From assembly GCA_964351625.1 (NCBI GenBank), contig CAYGOV010000001.1, forward strand, positions 62,001-126,000: a stretch of 64,000 bases of DNA. The letters are read 5' to 3'. Positions 26,566 to 34,177 of this stretch are shown one piece after another; the first letter of the stretch is position 1, and each line of letters opens with the position of its first letter. The notes beneath the pieces are model-generated. The model was not told where the DNA came from. It searched no databases and was given only the letters and a program-made list of their open reading frames with translations. The stretch is from Marinoscillum sp964351625 (lineage in GTDB: Bacteria; Bacteroidota; Bacteroidia; Cytophagales; Cyclobacteriaceae). The position numbers were made by a program, and so were the translations under genes.

Positions 26566-27758
26566 TTGGAGTAAAGAAAGTAGTGCTGGCGTTTAGTGGC
26601 GGATTGGATACTACCTATTGTTCTTTATATCTGAAAGATCTAGGATATGAAGTTCATACAGTCACGGTAAATACAGGTGGTTTTTCTGAAGAGGAATTGG
26701 CTTGGATGTCATCGAGATCAATTGAGCTTGGAGCTGTTAGTCACCAGAATGTAGATGTCACAAAAGATTTTTATCAAAACTGTATCAGATATCTTATTGC
26801 TGGTAATGTCCTGAAAAACAATACCTATCCTCTATCTGTAAGTGCGGAGCGATCATTCCAAGCTACTGCAATAGCAAAAGCGGCTAAGGCACTAGGCGTT
26901 GATGCGATTGCTCATGGGAGCACCGGAGCAGGCAATGATCAGGTGCGATTCGATATGATCTTCAATATTTTATGTCCTGAAATGGAAATTATCACTCCTA
27001 TTCGTGATAAGAGACTTTCCCGTGAGGAAGAAATTAGCTTTCTCGTGGAGCGAGGTGTGGAAGGGACATGGGAAAAGAGCTTGTATTCTATTAATCAAGG
27101 ACTTTGGGGAACATCTGTAGGAGGGAAGGAAACCCTTACATCAGATACTATGCTTCCAGAGGCAGCATTTCCAAGTCAGCTTGAAGAACAGGAAGCCCAG
27201 ACCATAACTATTGGTTTTGAGAACGGTGAACCTGTGAGTCTCAATGGAAAATCTTCTTCTCCCATCGAGGTTATAGTGGCTCTAAATAAACTTGCGAGCA
27301 AATATGCTATCGGAAGAGATATCCATGTTGGTGATACAATTATTGGAATCAAAGGACGTGTTGGGTTTGAAGCAGCTGCACCGCTGATTTTGATAAAAGC
27401 TCATCATACGTTAGAGAAACATACGCTTACAAAGAATCAATTGCTCTTCAAAGATCAATTGTCGCTTTCCTACGGGAACTTGCTTCATGAAGGACATTAT
27501 TTGGATCCAGCACTGAGAGATATTGAGGCGTTTTTCTCAAGTACCCAGCAGAAGGTCACTGGTGATGTAAAAGTGAAGCTTGCACCTTATCGTTTCTATG
27601 TGGAAGGTATTATTTCTGAAAATGATCTGATGCAGTCTTCTTTCGGGAAATATGGTGAAATGAATAATTCTTGGAGTGGAGATGATGTGAAAGGGTTCTC
27701 TAAAATATTTGGAAACCAAAACATGATTTATCACAAGGTCCACCAAACGCATGACTAA
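26562..27758 (+). CDS. argG: Argininosuccinate synthase
   Basis: Joins citrulline and aspartate with ATP to give argininosuccinate, the penultimate step of arginine synthesis. It has 398 residues, the usual length for the common bacterial form. The PP-loop motif VLAFSGGLDTTYC is at 8-20. Other family elements are AHGSTGAGNDQVRFD and EKSLYSINQGLWGTSVGG. It starts within the stop of the GNAT gene (ATGA) and overlaps argC by 8 bp, so the operon is tightly coupled. Confidence 0.95.
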   Translation: MIGVKKVVLAFSGGLDTTYCSLYLKDLGYEVHTVTVNTGGFSEEELAWMSSRSIELGAVSHQNVDVTKDFYQNCIRYLIAGNVLKNNTYPLSVSAERSFQATAIAKAAKALGVDAIAHGSTGAGNDQVRFDMIFNILCPEMEIITPIRDKRLSREEEISFLVERGVEGTWEKSLYSINQGLWGTSVGGKETLTSDTMLPEAAFPSQLEEQEAQTITIGFENGEPVSLNGKSSSPIEVIVALNKLASKYAIGRDIHVGDTIIGIKGRVGFEAAAPLILIKAHHTLEKHTLTKNQLLFKDQLSLSYGNLLHEGHYLDPALRDIEAFFSSTQQKVTGDVKVKLAPYRFYVEGIISENDLMQSSFGKYGEMNNSWSGDDVKGFSKIFGNQNMIYHKVHQTHD

Positions 27759-28722
27759 AATAAAAGCTGGTATATATGGTGCTGCTGGCTACACTGCTGG
27801 TGAATTGATTAGAATCTTGATTAATCACGGATCGGTAGAGTTGGTGCAAGCGCAAAGTGAAAGCCAAGCAGGAAAACTAGTGAGCGCCACACATTCAGAC
27901 TTGTTTGGTGAGCTAGATTTGGTCTTCTGCAAGACTTTGGATTATTCGGAGCTTGACGTTCTATTCCTATGCAAAGGTCACGGAGATTCGAGAAAATTCC
28001 TCGAAAGTACTCAGCTGCCAGATAGTCTTAAGATTATCGATTTGAGCAATGACTATCGCCTTTCTGCTACTGCAGAAGGATTTGTATACGGGCTTACTGA
28101 GCTGAATCGAGATGAGATTGTTCAAGCAAATAGAATTGCTAATCCTGGTTGTTTTGCTACTTGTATACAACTAGGTTTGTTGCCTGCAGCTGCTGCTGGT
28201 GTCATCAAATCTGAGATTCATACTACAGGAATCACAGGATCCACAGGGGCAGGACAAGCACTTTCTCCTACTTCGCATTTTTCTTGGAGAGAGGGAAACA
28301 TGAGCGTTTACAAGGCATTTTCGCATCAGCATTTGGATGAAATGGGTGAAAGCTTAACTCAGCTTTCTGGCAATCAGCATAAGCTGAATTTTATTCCCTT
28401 TAGAGGAAATTTCACTCGTGGCATAATCGCGACATCCTATTTTGAATGTGATCTTAACGAGGATGAAGTCAGATCTATTTATTCTGAATATTATAAAAAT
28501 CATCCTTTCACGCACAGCATTTCAGTCAATCCTGATTTGAAAATGGTGGTGAACACCAACAAAGCATTGGTTTATGTTCAAAAGCATGATCATAAACTTT
28601 TGGTGATTTCTATTATCGATAATTTACTAAAAGGTGCATCTGGTCAGGCAGTTCAAAACATGAACTTGATCTTTGGATTGGATGAAGTCACCGGCCTCAA
28701 TTTAAAAGCGTCAGCATTTTAA
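27751..28722 (+). CDS. argC: N-acyl-gamma-glutamyl-phosphate reductase
   Basis: NADPH-dependent reduction of N-acylglutamyl phosphate to the semialdehyde. 323 residues. The Rossmann motif GIYGAAGYTAGELIR is at 7-21, and the catalytic Cys134 is in ANPGCFATCIQ. The GITGSTGAGQALSPTSHFSWR segment and the late FIPFRGNFTRGI motif are typical. It overlaps argG by 8 bp and ends 1 bp before proC. Whether the natural substrate is acetylated or succinylated follows the identity of ArgF'. Confidence 0.94.
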   Translation: MTKIKAGIYGAAGYTAGELIRILINHGSVELVQAQSESQAGKLVSATHSDLFGELDLVFCKTLDYSELDVLFLCKGHGDSRKFLESTQLPDSLKIIDLSNDYRLSATAEGFVYGLTELNRDEIVQANRIANPGCFATCIQLGLLPAAAAGVIKSEIHTTGITGSTGAGQALSPTSHFSWREGNMSVYKAFSHQHLDEMGESLTQLSGNQHKLNFIPFRGNFTRGIIATSYFECDLNEDEVRSIYSEYYKNHPFTHSISVNPDLKMVVNTNKALVYVQKHDHKLLVISIIDNLLKGASGQAVQNMNLIFGLDEVTGLNLKASAF

Positions 28723-28723
28723 T

Positions 28724-29527
28724 ATGGATTTACTTTCGAAAAATATCGCCATTCTAGGGGCAGGTAATTTGGGTGTTGCTATAGGTCAGGGGCTTGTGGA
28801 CAGCAAGCTGAAAAAGGCTGCTGACATATATATGACCCGCCGCAATCCAAATCATTTGTTGCATTTGGTAAAAGATGGTTTCCAAATCATAAAGGACAAT
28901 AAGGAGGCTGTCAAAAATTCACAAATCATTCTACTTTGTGTACAGCCAAAGCAATTGGTAAAGCTCCTTGGGGAGATCGAAAGCGTTTTGACAAAAGATC
29001 ATCTTCTGGTTTCAGTTATAACAGGTGTTTCGATTAGTGAAATTAAAAGCCATATAAAGTTGCCTGTGCCTGTTGTTCGAGTCATGCCAAATACGGCAAT
29101 CGCCATTGGTGAATCTATGACTTGTATCAGTGCTGATGATAGTCCTGAAAATGCAATTGCGGTGCAGAAAATCTTCGACACCTTAGGTAAGACTTTGGTG
29201 ATCGAAGAGAAGCTCATGCAAGCCGCCACAGTGCTTGGTGCCAGCGGAATAGCATTTTTTATGCGATACTTGAGAGCAGCCACTCAGGGTGGAATCCAAA
29301 TGGGTTTTCATGCTGAAGACGCACAATTGATTGCGGTACAAACTGCAAAAGGAGCTGCTTCACTTATTCTGGAAAATGGATTGCATCCAGAGGTAGAAAT
29401 AGATAAGGTGACAACACCTGAAGGCTGCACGATAGCCGGATTAAATGAAATGGAACATCAAGGATTAAGTTCAGCTCTGATTAAGGGCTTGATGGTTTCC
29501 TATGAGAAAATTAAAAATATTCGTTAG
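28724..29527 (+). CDS. proC: Pyrroline-5-carboxylate reductase
   Basis: Reduces pyrroline-5-carboxylate to proline with NAD(P)H. 267 residues. The N-terminal nucleotide-binding motif is ILGAGNLGVAIGQGL; the C-terminal domain carries ATVLGASGIAFFMRYLRAATQGG and the family signature with TTPEGCTIAGLNEMEHQG. It occupies the place between argC and argF' where argD often lies in related operons. Linking proline and arginine synthesis is reasonable, since glutamate semialdehyde is common to both. The argF' ATG follows its TAG with no gap. Confidence 0.92.
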   Translation: MDLLSKNIAILGAGNLGVAIGQGLVDSKLKKAADIYMTRRNPNHLLHLVKDGFQIIKDNKEAVKNSQIILLCVQPKQLVKLLGEIESVLTKDHLLVSVITGVSISEIKSHIKLPVPVVRVMPNTAIAIGESMTCISADDSPENAIAVQKIFDTLGKTLVIEEKLMQAATVLGASGIAFFMRYLRAATQGGIQMGFHAEDAQLIAVQTAKGAASLILENGLHPEVEIDKVTTPEGCTIAGLNEMEHQGLSSALIKGLMVSYEKIKNIR

Positions 29528-30472
29528 ATGAAGCATTTTACAAGCGTTCAAGACGTAGATAACCTCAATGAATTGGTACAGCTTGGGCTAGATATTAAGG
29601 CCAATCCGTATGCCTTCAAATCCTTAGGTGTCAATAAAACATTAGGATTATTATTCTTCAACTCTAGCCTTCGCACAAGAATGAGTACCCAAAAGGCTGC
29701 TCAAAATCTGGGTATGAATGTGATGGTGATGAACGTTGGTCAGGATTCATGGCAGCTTGAGATAGAAGAAGGCGTGATCATGAATGGTGACAAGGCAGAA
29801 CATATGAAGGAAGCCGCTGCAGTCCTTGGTCAGTATTGCGATGTGCTTGGTGTACGCTCGTTTCCTTCATTGCAAAACAGAGAAGATGATTATCAGGAAA
29901 AGATTCTCTCTGCATTTTTAAAATACACAGGCAGCCCAATTGTTAGTTTGGAGTCTGCCACCTTGCATCCGTTGCAGTCGCTTGCAGATTTGATGACAAT
30001 CGAAGAAATCAAGACCGTGCAAAAACCTAAAGTGGTTTTGAGCTGGGCTCCTCATATCAAAGCTTTGCCTCAGGCGGTAGCCAATTCATTTTCTCAATGG
30101 ATGACAGCTTCAGATTTTGATTTTACCATTACACACCCAAAAGGATTTGATCTAGATCCAAAATTTACTCAAGGAGCCAAAATCAATTTTGATCAAGATG
30201 AAGCATTGAAAAATGCTGATATTGTTTATGTGAAAAATTGGTCTTCTTATCAAGATTACGGGAAAGTAGGTCAGGATAACTCGTGGCTAATAGATCAGAA
30301 AAAACTGAAGAATACAAATGATGCTAGAGTAATGCATTGCCTTCCTGTGCGCAGGAATGTGGTCATTGCGGATGATGTGCTAGATTCAACAAGCTCTGTG
30401 GTGATCCAGCAAGCTGGTAACAGAGAATTCAGTGCCCAAGCTGTATTAAAAAAGATATTAGAGCAAATTTAA
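29528..30472 (+). CDS. argF': N-acyl-ornithine carbamoyltransferase (ArgF' type)
   Basis: Transfers carbamoyl to an N-acylated ornithine, as in Bacteroidota and Xanthomonas, instead of free ornithine. 314 residues. The carbamoyl phosphate motif is SSLRTRMST (46-54). The ArgF'-specific element GVIMNGDKAEHMKEAA (82-97), ATLHPLQSLADL and the C-terminal MHCLPVRRNVV are present. Residue 90, which is Pro in the N-succinylornithine enzyme of Bacteroides fragilis and Glu (residue 92) in the N-acetylornithine enzyme of Xanthomonas, is Ala here. Lack of the Glu points toward succinylornithine, but the residue matches neither reference. It lies 4 bp upstream of argB. Confidence 0.9.
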   Translation: MKHFTSVQDVDNLNELVQLGLDIKANPYAFKSLGVNKTLGLLFFNSSLRTRMSTQKAAQNLGMNVMVMNVGQDSWQLEIEEGVIMNGDKAEHMKEAAAVLGQYCDVLGVRSFPSLQNREDDYQEKILSAFLKYTGSPIVSLESATLHPLQSLADLMTIEEIKTVQKPKVVLSWAPHIKALPQAVANSFSQWMTASDFDFTITHPKGFDLDPKFTQGAKINFDQDEALKNADIVYVKNWSSYQDYGKVGQDNSWLIDQKKLKNTNDARVMHCLPVRRNVVIADDVLDSTSSVVIQQAGNREFSAQAVLKKILEQI

Positions 30473-30476
30473 AATC

Positions 30477-31256
30477 ATGCCCAAAGAGCAATTAAGTGTT
30501 TTCAAAATAGGAGGAGCGGTGCTTGAAGATGCCACTATGCGTGCGAATTTCATCAATGGATTTGCTGCTATTCCAGGAAAGAAAATACTTATTCACGGAG
30601 GAGGCAGAACAGCTTCTGCACTTTCTGAGCGGCTTGGTATTGAGACGAAAATGATCGAAGGTCGCCGTGTTACTGATGATGACACTATCGATATCGTGAC
30701 TATGGTCTACGGCGGCTTGGTCAATAAGCGATTGATCGCCAGTTTACAAGCGAAGGGTCTCAATGCACTTGGTCTAACTGGAGCTGATGGAAATCTGATC
30801 ACTTCCATGAAGCGACCAAAGACTGATGGAGTAGATTATGGTTGGGTGGGAGATCCTATTGCTGTCAATGCACCCTTATTATACAGTTTAGTCGAACAGG
30901 GTGTTGTGCCAGTGCTCGCACCGCTCACTCATGATGGCGCAGGCAATTTGTACAACACCAATGCTGATACGATTGCGTCTACTGTCGCTGTGGCCCTTAC
31001 GGAAATGTATGACGTTGATCTAATCATGACTTTTGAAATGGAAGGTGTCATGCTAGATCTCAATGATCCAAACTCCCTTTTGAAGGAGATTAGATTTTCG
31101 GATTATCAGTCAATGAAGGAATCTGGAAAAATCCATGGAGGAATGCTGCCCAAACTAGAAAATGCATTTAAAGCTATTCAGGATGGGGTAAAAGTGGTTC
31201 GAATTTGTAAGTTTGATCAAATTAATACGGACAATGGCAGCTTCCTTCAGATATAA
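30477..31256 (+). CDS. argB: N-acylglutamate kinase
   Basis: Phosphorylates the N-acylated glutamate in the second pathway step. 259 residues, amino acid kinase fold. KIGGAVLED (11-19) and the glycine-rich ILIHGGGRTASALSERLG segment bind ATP and substrate; EGRRVTDDDTIDIVTMVYGG and NADTIASTVAVAL are further family signatures. The length is that of the arginine-insensitive or weakly regulated short form (no N-terminal extension as in feedback-inhibited hexameric kinases), so control may sit at transcription. The end overlaps the argE start. Confidence 0.93.
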   Translation: MPKEQLSVFKIGGAVLEDATMRANFINGFAAIPGKKILIHGGGRTASALSERLGIETKMIEGRRVTDDDTIDIVTMVYGGLVNKRLIASLQAKGLNALGLTGADGNLITSMKRPKTDGVDYGWVGDPIAVNAPLLYSLVEQGVVPVLAPLTHDGAGNLYNTNADTIASTVAVALTEMYDVDLIMTFEMEGVMLDLNDPNSLLKEIRFSDYQSMKESGKIHGGMLPKLENAFKAIQDGVKVVRICKFDQINTDNGSFLQI

Positions 31257-32325
31257 CACGGACCAGCTTCATCAAGAAGCTGTCAAATTACTCTCTACGC
31301 TGATAGAAACGCCGAGTATTAGTAAGGCTGAGGACAAGACTGCTGACATTATCCAACAGTATTTCACTACTCAAGGAATTGAAACTGAGCGAAGTGGAAA
31401 TAATATTTGGGTGAAAAATCAACATTTTGATTCATCCAAAGAAACCATTCTTCTCAACTCTCATCACGACACTGTAAAGCCGAATGCAGGCTATACAAAT
31501 GATCCTTTTGAAGCTATAGAGAAAGATGAAAAACTCTTCGGTCTGGGTAGCAATGACGCAGGAGCTTCATTGGTTTCATTGATCATGACATTCCTTTATT
31601 TTTATACCCAGACTAACCTTAAGTACAATTTATTATTTGCAGCGACAGCTGAAGAAGAAATTTCTGGCGCAGGTGGTATAGCTAGCATCTTAGGTCAAAT
31701 AGGAGAAATCAGTTTTGGTATTGTAGGTGAGCCAACGCTCATGGATATGGCGGTGCACGAAAAAGGACTGATGGTTCTTGATTGCTTTGCACAAGGAGCA
31801 GCGGGACATGCCGCACGTGATGAAGGCAAAAATGCTATCTACGAAGCAATTGGGGATATTCAGTGGTTTAGAACTTATAATTTTCCAAAAACTTCTGAAT
31901 CATTAGGACCAATCAAGATGTCTGTAACGATGATAGATAGTGGCACTCAGCATAATGTTATTCCAGATGTTTGCCATTATGTAGTAGATGTGAGAACCAC
32001 GGATGCTTATTCCAACGAGGAGACTTTATCGATTATCAAAGAAAATATCTCATCAAGAGTTGAGGAGAGATCTACAAGATTGCAGCCATCACGTATTACA
32101 AAAGATCATGATCTAGTAAAGGCCGCTATTGCCTTAGATACCAGATTATTTGGTTCACCGACCATGTCAGATCAAGCTCTTATCCCTTTTCCTACGGTAA
32201 AAATTGGCCCTGGAGATTCTAACCGCTCACATATGGCAGATGAGTATGTGTATATAGATGAAATCAAGGACGGGATCATGGGCTACCTCATGTTACTTAA
32301 TAAACTTTTTAAATCCGCAGAATGA
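31234..32325 (+). CDS. argE: M20 family deacylase, N-acyl-citrulline/ornithine deacylase
   Basis: Removes the N-acyl group late in the pathway; with ArgF' upstream the likely substrate is N-acylcitrulline. 363 residues from the ATG at 31234 (a TTG at 31213 would add seven residues and a longer overlap with argB; the ATG is preferred). M20 metal site elements: LNSHHDTVKP, GLGSNDAGASLVS, AATAEEEISGAGG (catalytic and metal Glu pair) and GEPTLMDMAVHEKG. The late FPTVKIGPGDSNRSHMADE holds the last metal ligand His. It overlaps argB by 23 bp and argH by 4 bp. Confidence 0.9.
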   Translation: MAASFRYNTDQLHQEAVKLLSTLIETPSISKAEDKTADIIQQYFTTQGIETERSGNNIWVKNQHFDSSKETILLNSHHDTVKPNAGYTNDPFEAIEKDEKLFGLGSNDAGASLVSLIMTFLYFYTQTNLKYNLLFAATAEEEISGAGGIASILGQIGEISFGIVGEPTLMDMAVHEKGLMVLDCFAQGAAGHAARDEGKNAIYEAIGDIQWFRTYNFPKTSESLGPIKMSVTMIDSGTQHNVIPDVCHYVVDVRTTDAYSNEETLSIIKENISSRVEERSTRLQPSRITKDHDLVKAAIALDTRLFGSPTMSDQALIPFPTVKIGPGDSNRSHMADEYVYIDEIKDGIMGYLMLLNKLFKSAE

Positions 32326-33653
32326 AGCTTTGGCAGAAATCCACTGATGTAGATAAACGAGTAGAATCTTTCACTATTGGCAATGATGCAGAGCTGGATT
32401 TGGTACTTGCACCATATGATGTGCTAGGCTCTTTGGCCCATATCCAAATGCTCCAAAGTATAGATCTCTTGACAAAAGAGGAATATGAAGCTTTGTCGGC
32501 AGAACTTAAAGTTCTTTACCGTTCAGCTATTGAAGGAACCTTGGTAATCGAGCCTGGTATGGAAGATATTCATAGCCAAGTGGAGCTGCTACTTACTCAG
32601 CGCTTGGGCGAAATGGGTAAGAAAATCCATAGTGGTCGTTCTCGCAATGATCAGGTTCTCGTTGATCTGAAAATGTATTTCAGAAGTGAATTGGAGTCAA
32701 TCGTAAATCTGGTCAGTGAGCTTAGCAATACGCTTATTGAGCAAAGCAATAAGCACAAGGACATACTGATACCTGGCTATACGCACATGCAAATCGCAAT
32801 GCCATCTTCAATTGGGCTTTGGCTCGGGGCATATGCCGAAAGTCTTTCAGACGATCTCATCTCTCTGAGATCTGCTTATGATATTATTAATAAAAATCCA
32901 CTGGGTTCAGGAGCTGGGTATGGGTCATCTTTCCCGCTAGATCGCGAGTTGACTACTGAATTGTTGGGTTTTGAAGAACCTAACTACAACGTGGTTTATG
33001 CGCAAATGACTCGTGGAAAGTCAGAGGTAGCACTAGCAACTGCCATGGCATCTGTTGCGGCTACTTTGAGCAAACTTTCGATGGATGTATGCATGTATGC
33101 AGGTCAGAATTTTGGTTTTATAAGTTTCCCTGACGAACTGACAACAGGGTCTAGTATAATGCCTCATAAGAAGAACCCTGACGTATTTGAACTCATCCGT
33201 GGCAAATGCAATCAGCTGTTGGGACTTCCGAATGAACTCAATTTGCTTTTGAGTAATCTACCGAGCGGATATCATCGTGATCTTCAGCAGTTAAAAGAAC
33301 ATCTTTTTCCAGGCATTCAGACACTTAAGTCATGTCTAGACATGGCGAACTTCTCTTTGGCTCAGATGAAAGTAAAACCTGATGTTATCAACGATCTACG
33401 TTATGATTATTTATTCACCGTTGAGCGTGTAAATGAACTAGTGCTGCAAGGCGTTCCTTTCCGTGATGCTTACAAGCAAGTAGGAGCTGAAGTAGAGAAT
33501 GGAAGCTATGTACCAAATCGCGCCATAAAACATACGCACCTTGGAAGTGTAGGCAACTTAGCAAATGATCAGATAGCTGCCAAAATAAAAAGGGAACTCG
33601 ATAAGTTCCCTTTTGATCACGTGAGTGAATGTTTTAGTGCTTTAGCGCTATAG
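32322..33653 (+). CDS. argH: Argininosuccinate lyase
   Basis: Splits argininosuccinate into arginine and fumarate, the last step. 443 residues, fumarase/aspartase superfamily. The superfamily signature GSSIMPHKKNP is at 276-286, containing the catalytic Ser. EDIHSQVELLLTQRLG, HSGRSRNDQVLVDLK and PGYTHMQIAMPSS are also characteristic. It is last in the operon. The coding sequence near its 3' end contains an 11-bp perfect hairpin that appears to serve as a terminator. The stop is 4 bp from the stop of the convergent gene. Confidence 0.95.
   Translation: MKLWQKSTDVDKRVESFTIGNDAELDLVLAPYDVLGSLAHIQMLQSIDLLTKEEYEALSAELKVLYRSAIEGTLVIEPGMEDIHSQVELLLTQRLGEMGKKIHSGRSRNDQVLVDLKMYFRSELESIVNLVSELSNTLIEQSNKHKDILIPGYTHMQIAMPSSIGLWLGAYAESLSDDLISLRSAYDIINKNPLGSGAGYGSSFPLDRELTTELLGFEEPNYNVVYAQMTRGKSEVALATAMASVAATLSKLSMDVCMYAGQNFGFISFPDELTTGSSIMPHKKNPDVFELIRGKCNQLLGLPNELNLLLSNLPSGYHRDLQQLKEHLFPGIQTLKSCLDMANFSLAQMKVKPDVINDLRYDYLFTVERVNELVLQGVPFRDAYKQVGAEVENGSYVPNRAIKHTHLGSVGNLANDQIAAKIKRELDKFPFDHVSECFSALAL
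33588..33614 (-). terminator. Hairpin terminator inside the argH coding sequence
   Basis: AAAAGGGAACT (33588-33598), loop CGATA, AGTTCCCTTTT (33604-33614): a perfect 11-bp stem. On the minus strand it is followed by a T-rich run (TTTTTATTTT overlaps the arm end) and lies 44 bp after the stop of the leftward gene, so it probably ends that transcript; it could also act on the plus strand. Confidence 0.6.
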
Positions 33654-33657
33654 AATA

Positions 33658-34020
33658 TTAATCTATAGTTAACTCAAATTCGAAAGGAATTCTAAGCTTA
33701 CTAGCGATAGCATTGCCGTCACTGTCTTTTGCAGGCTCGAATTTCAAATCTTTCAATGCCAATTCAACGGATTCTTTAAGTTGAGTGCATGGGTAAGCAA
33801 GAGCAGTATTATCTGCTACGTTTCCATCAGCATCAATTTCTAAGTACATGATTACAGTTCCTTCTACACCAGCTGCATTTGTTGCAGTTGGGTAAGTCAT
33901 GTTTTTCACTACTTCATCAAGATTCAAAGCTTTTGCGCTAGCAGCAAGATTTGGATCAGACATAGAAAAAGCAAATGATGCTACTAAAAGAAGTGCGAGA
34001 GATAGAGTTAGCTTTTTCAT
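33658..34020 (-). CDS. Secreted TonB C-terminal-like domain protein
   Basis: A 120-residue exported protein: signal peptide 1-19 (MKKLTLSLALLLVASFAFS), then a domain from about 33 to 118 resembling the TonB C-terminal fold: EGTVIMYLEIDADGNV, LKESVELALKDLKFEPAKD and a final LRIPFEFELTID strand. Such free-standing domains are common in Bacteroidota, where they resemble energy-transducer TonB tails without the membrane helix and proline-rich linker. It is therefore not a working TonB by itself; a periplasmic binding role is possible. Convergent with argH. Confidence 0.75.
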   Translation of the reverse strand: MKKLTLSLALLLVASFAFSMSDPNLAASAKALNLDEVVKNMTYPTATNAAGVEGTVIMYLEIDADGNVADNTALAYPCTQLKESVELALKDLKFEPAKDSDGNAIASKLRIPFEFELTID

Positions 34021-34058
34021 ATTATGTGTTGATTAAGTGAATTACCTTATTGATACTG

Positions 34059-34074
34059 TAATGTTAACACATTA
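34059..34074. promoter_or_regulatory. Palindrome upstream of the TonB-like gene
   Basis: TAATGT-TAAC-ACATTA, with the palindromic core TGTTAACA. It lies 39-54 bp before the leftward gene start, in its probable promoter region. Possible operator; no regulator can be named. Confidence 0.3.
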
Positions 34075-34177
34075 TTACCAAATTAACAATTCCGTAACAT
34101 TGAAATTTCAATAAGTTTTCTAGACTAAGATTGGACAATGGCGCTTGGGCTAAGTGTGCTTTATTATCTTTAGTCCA

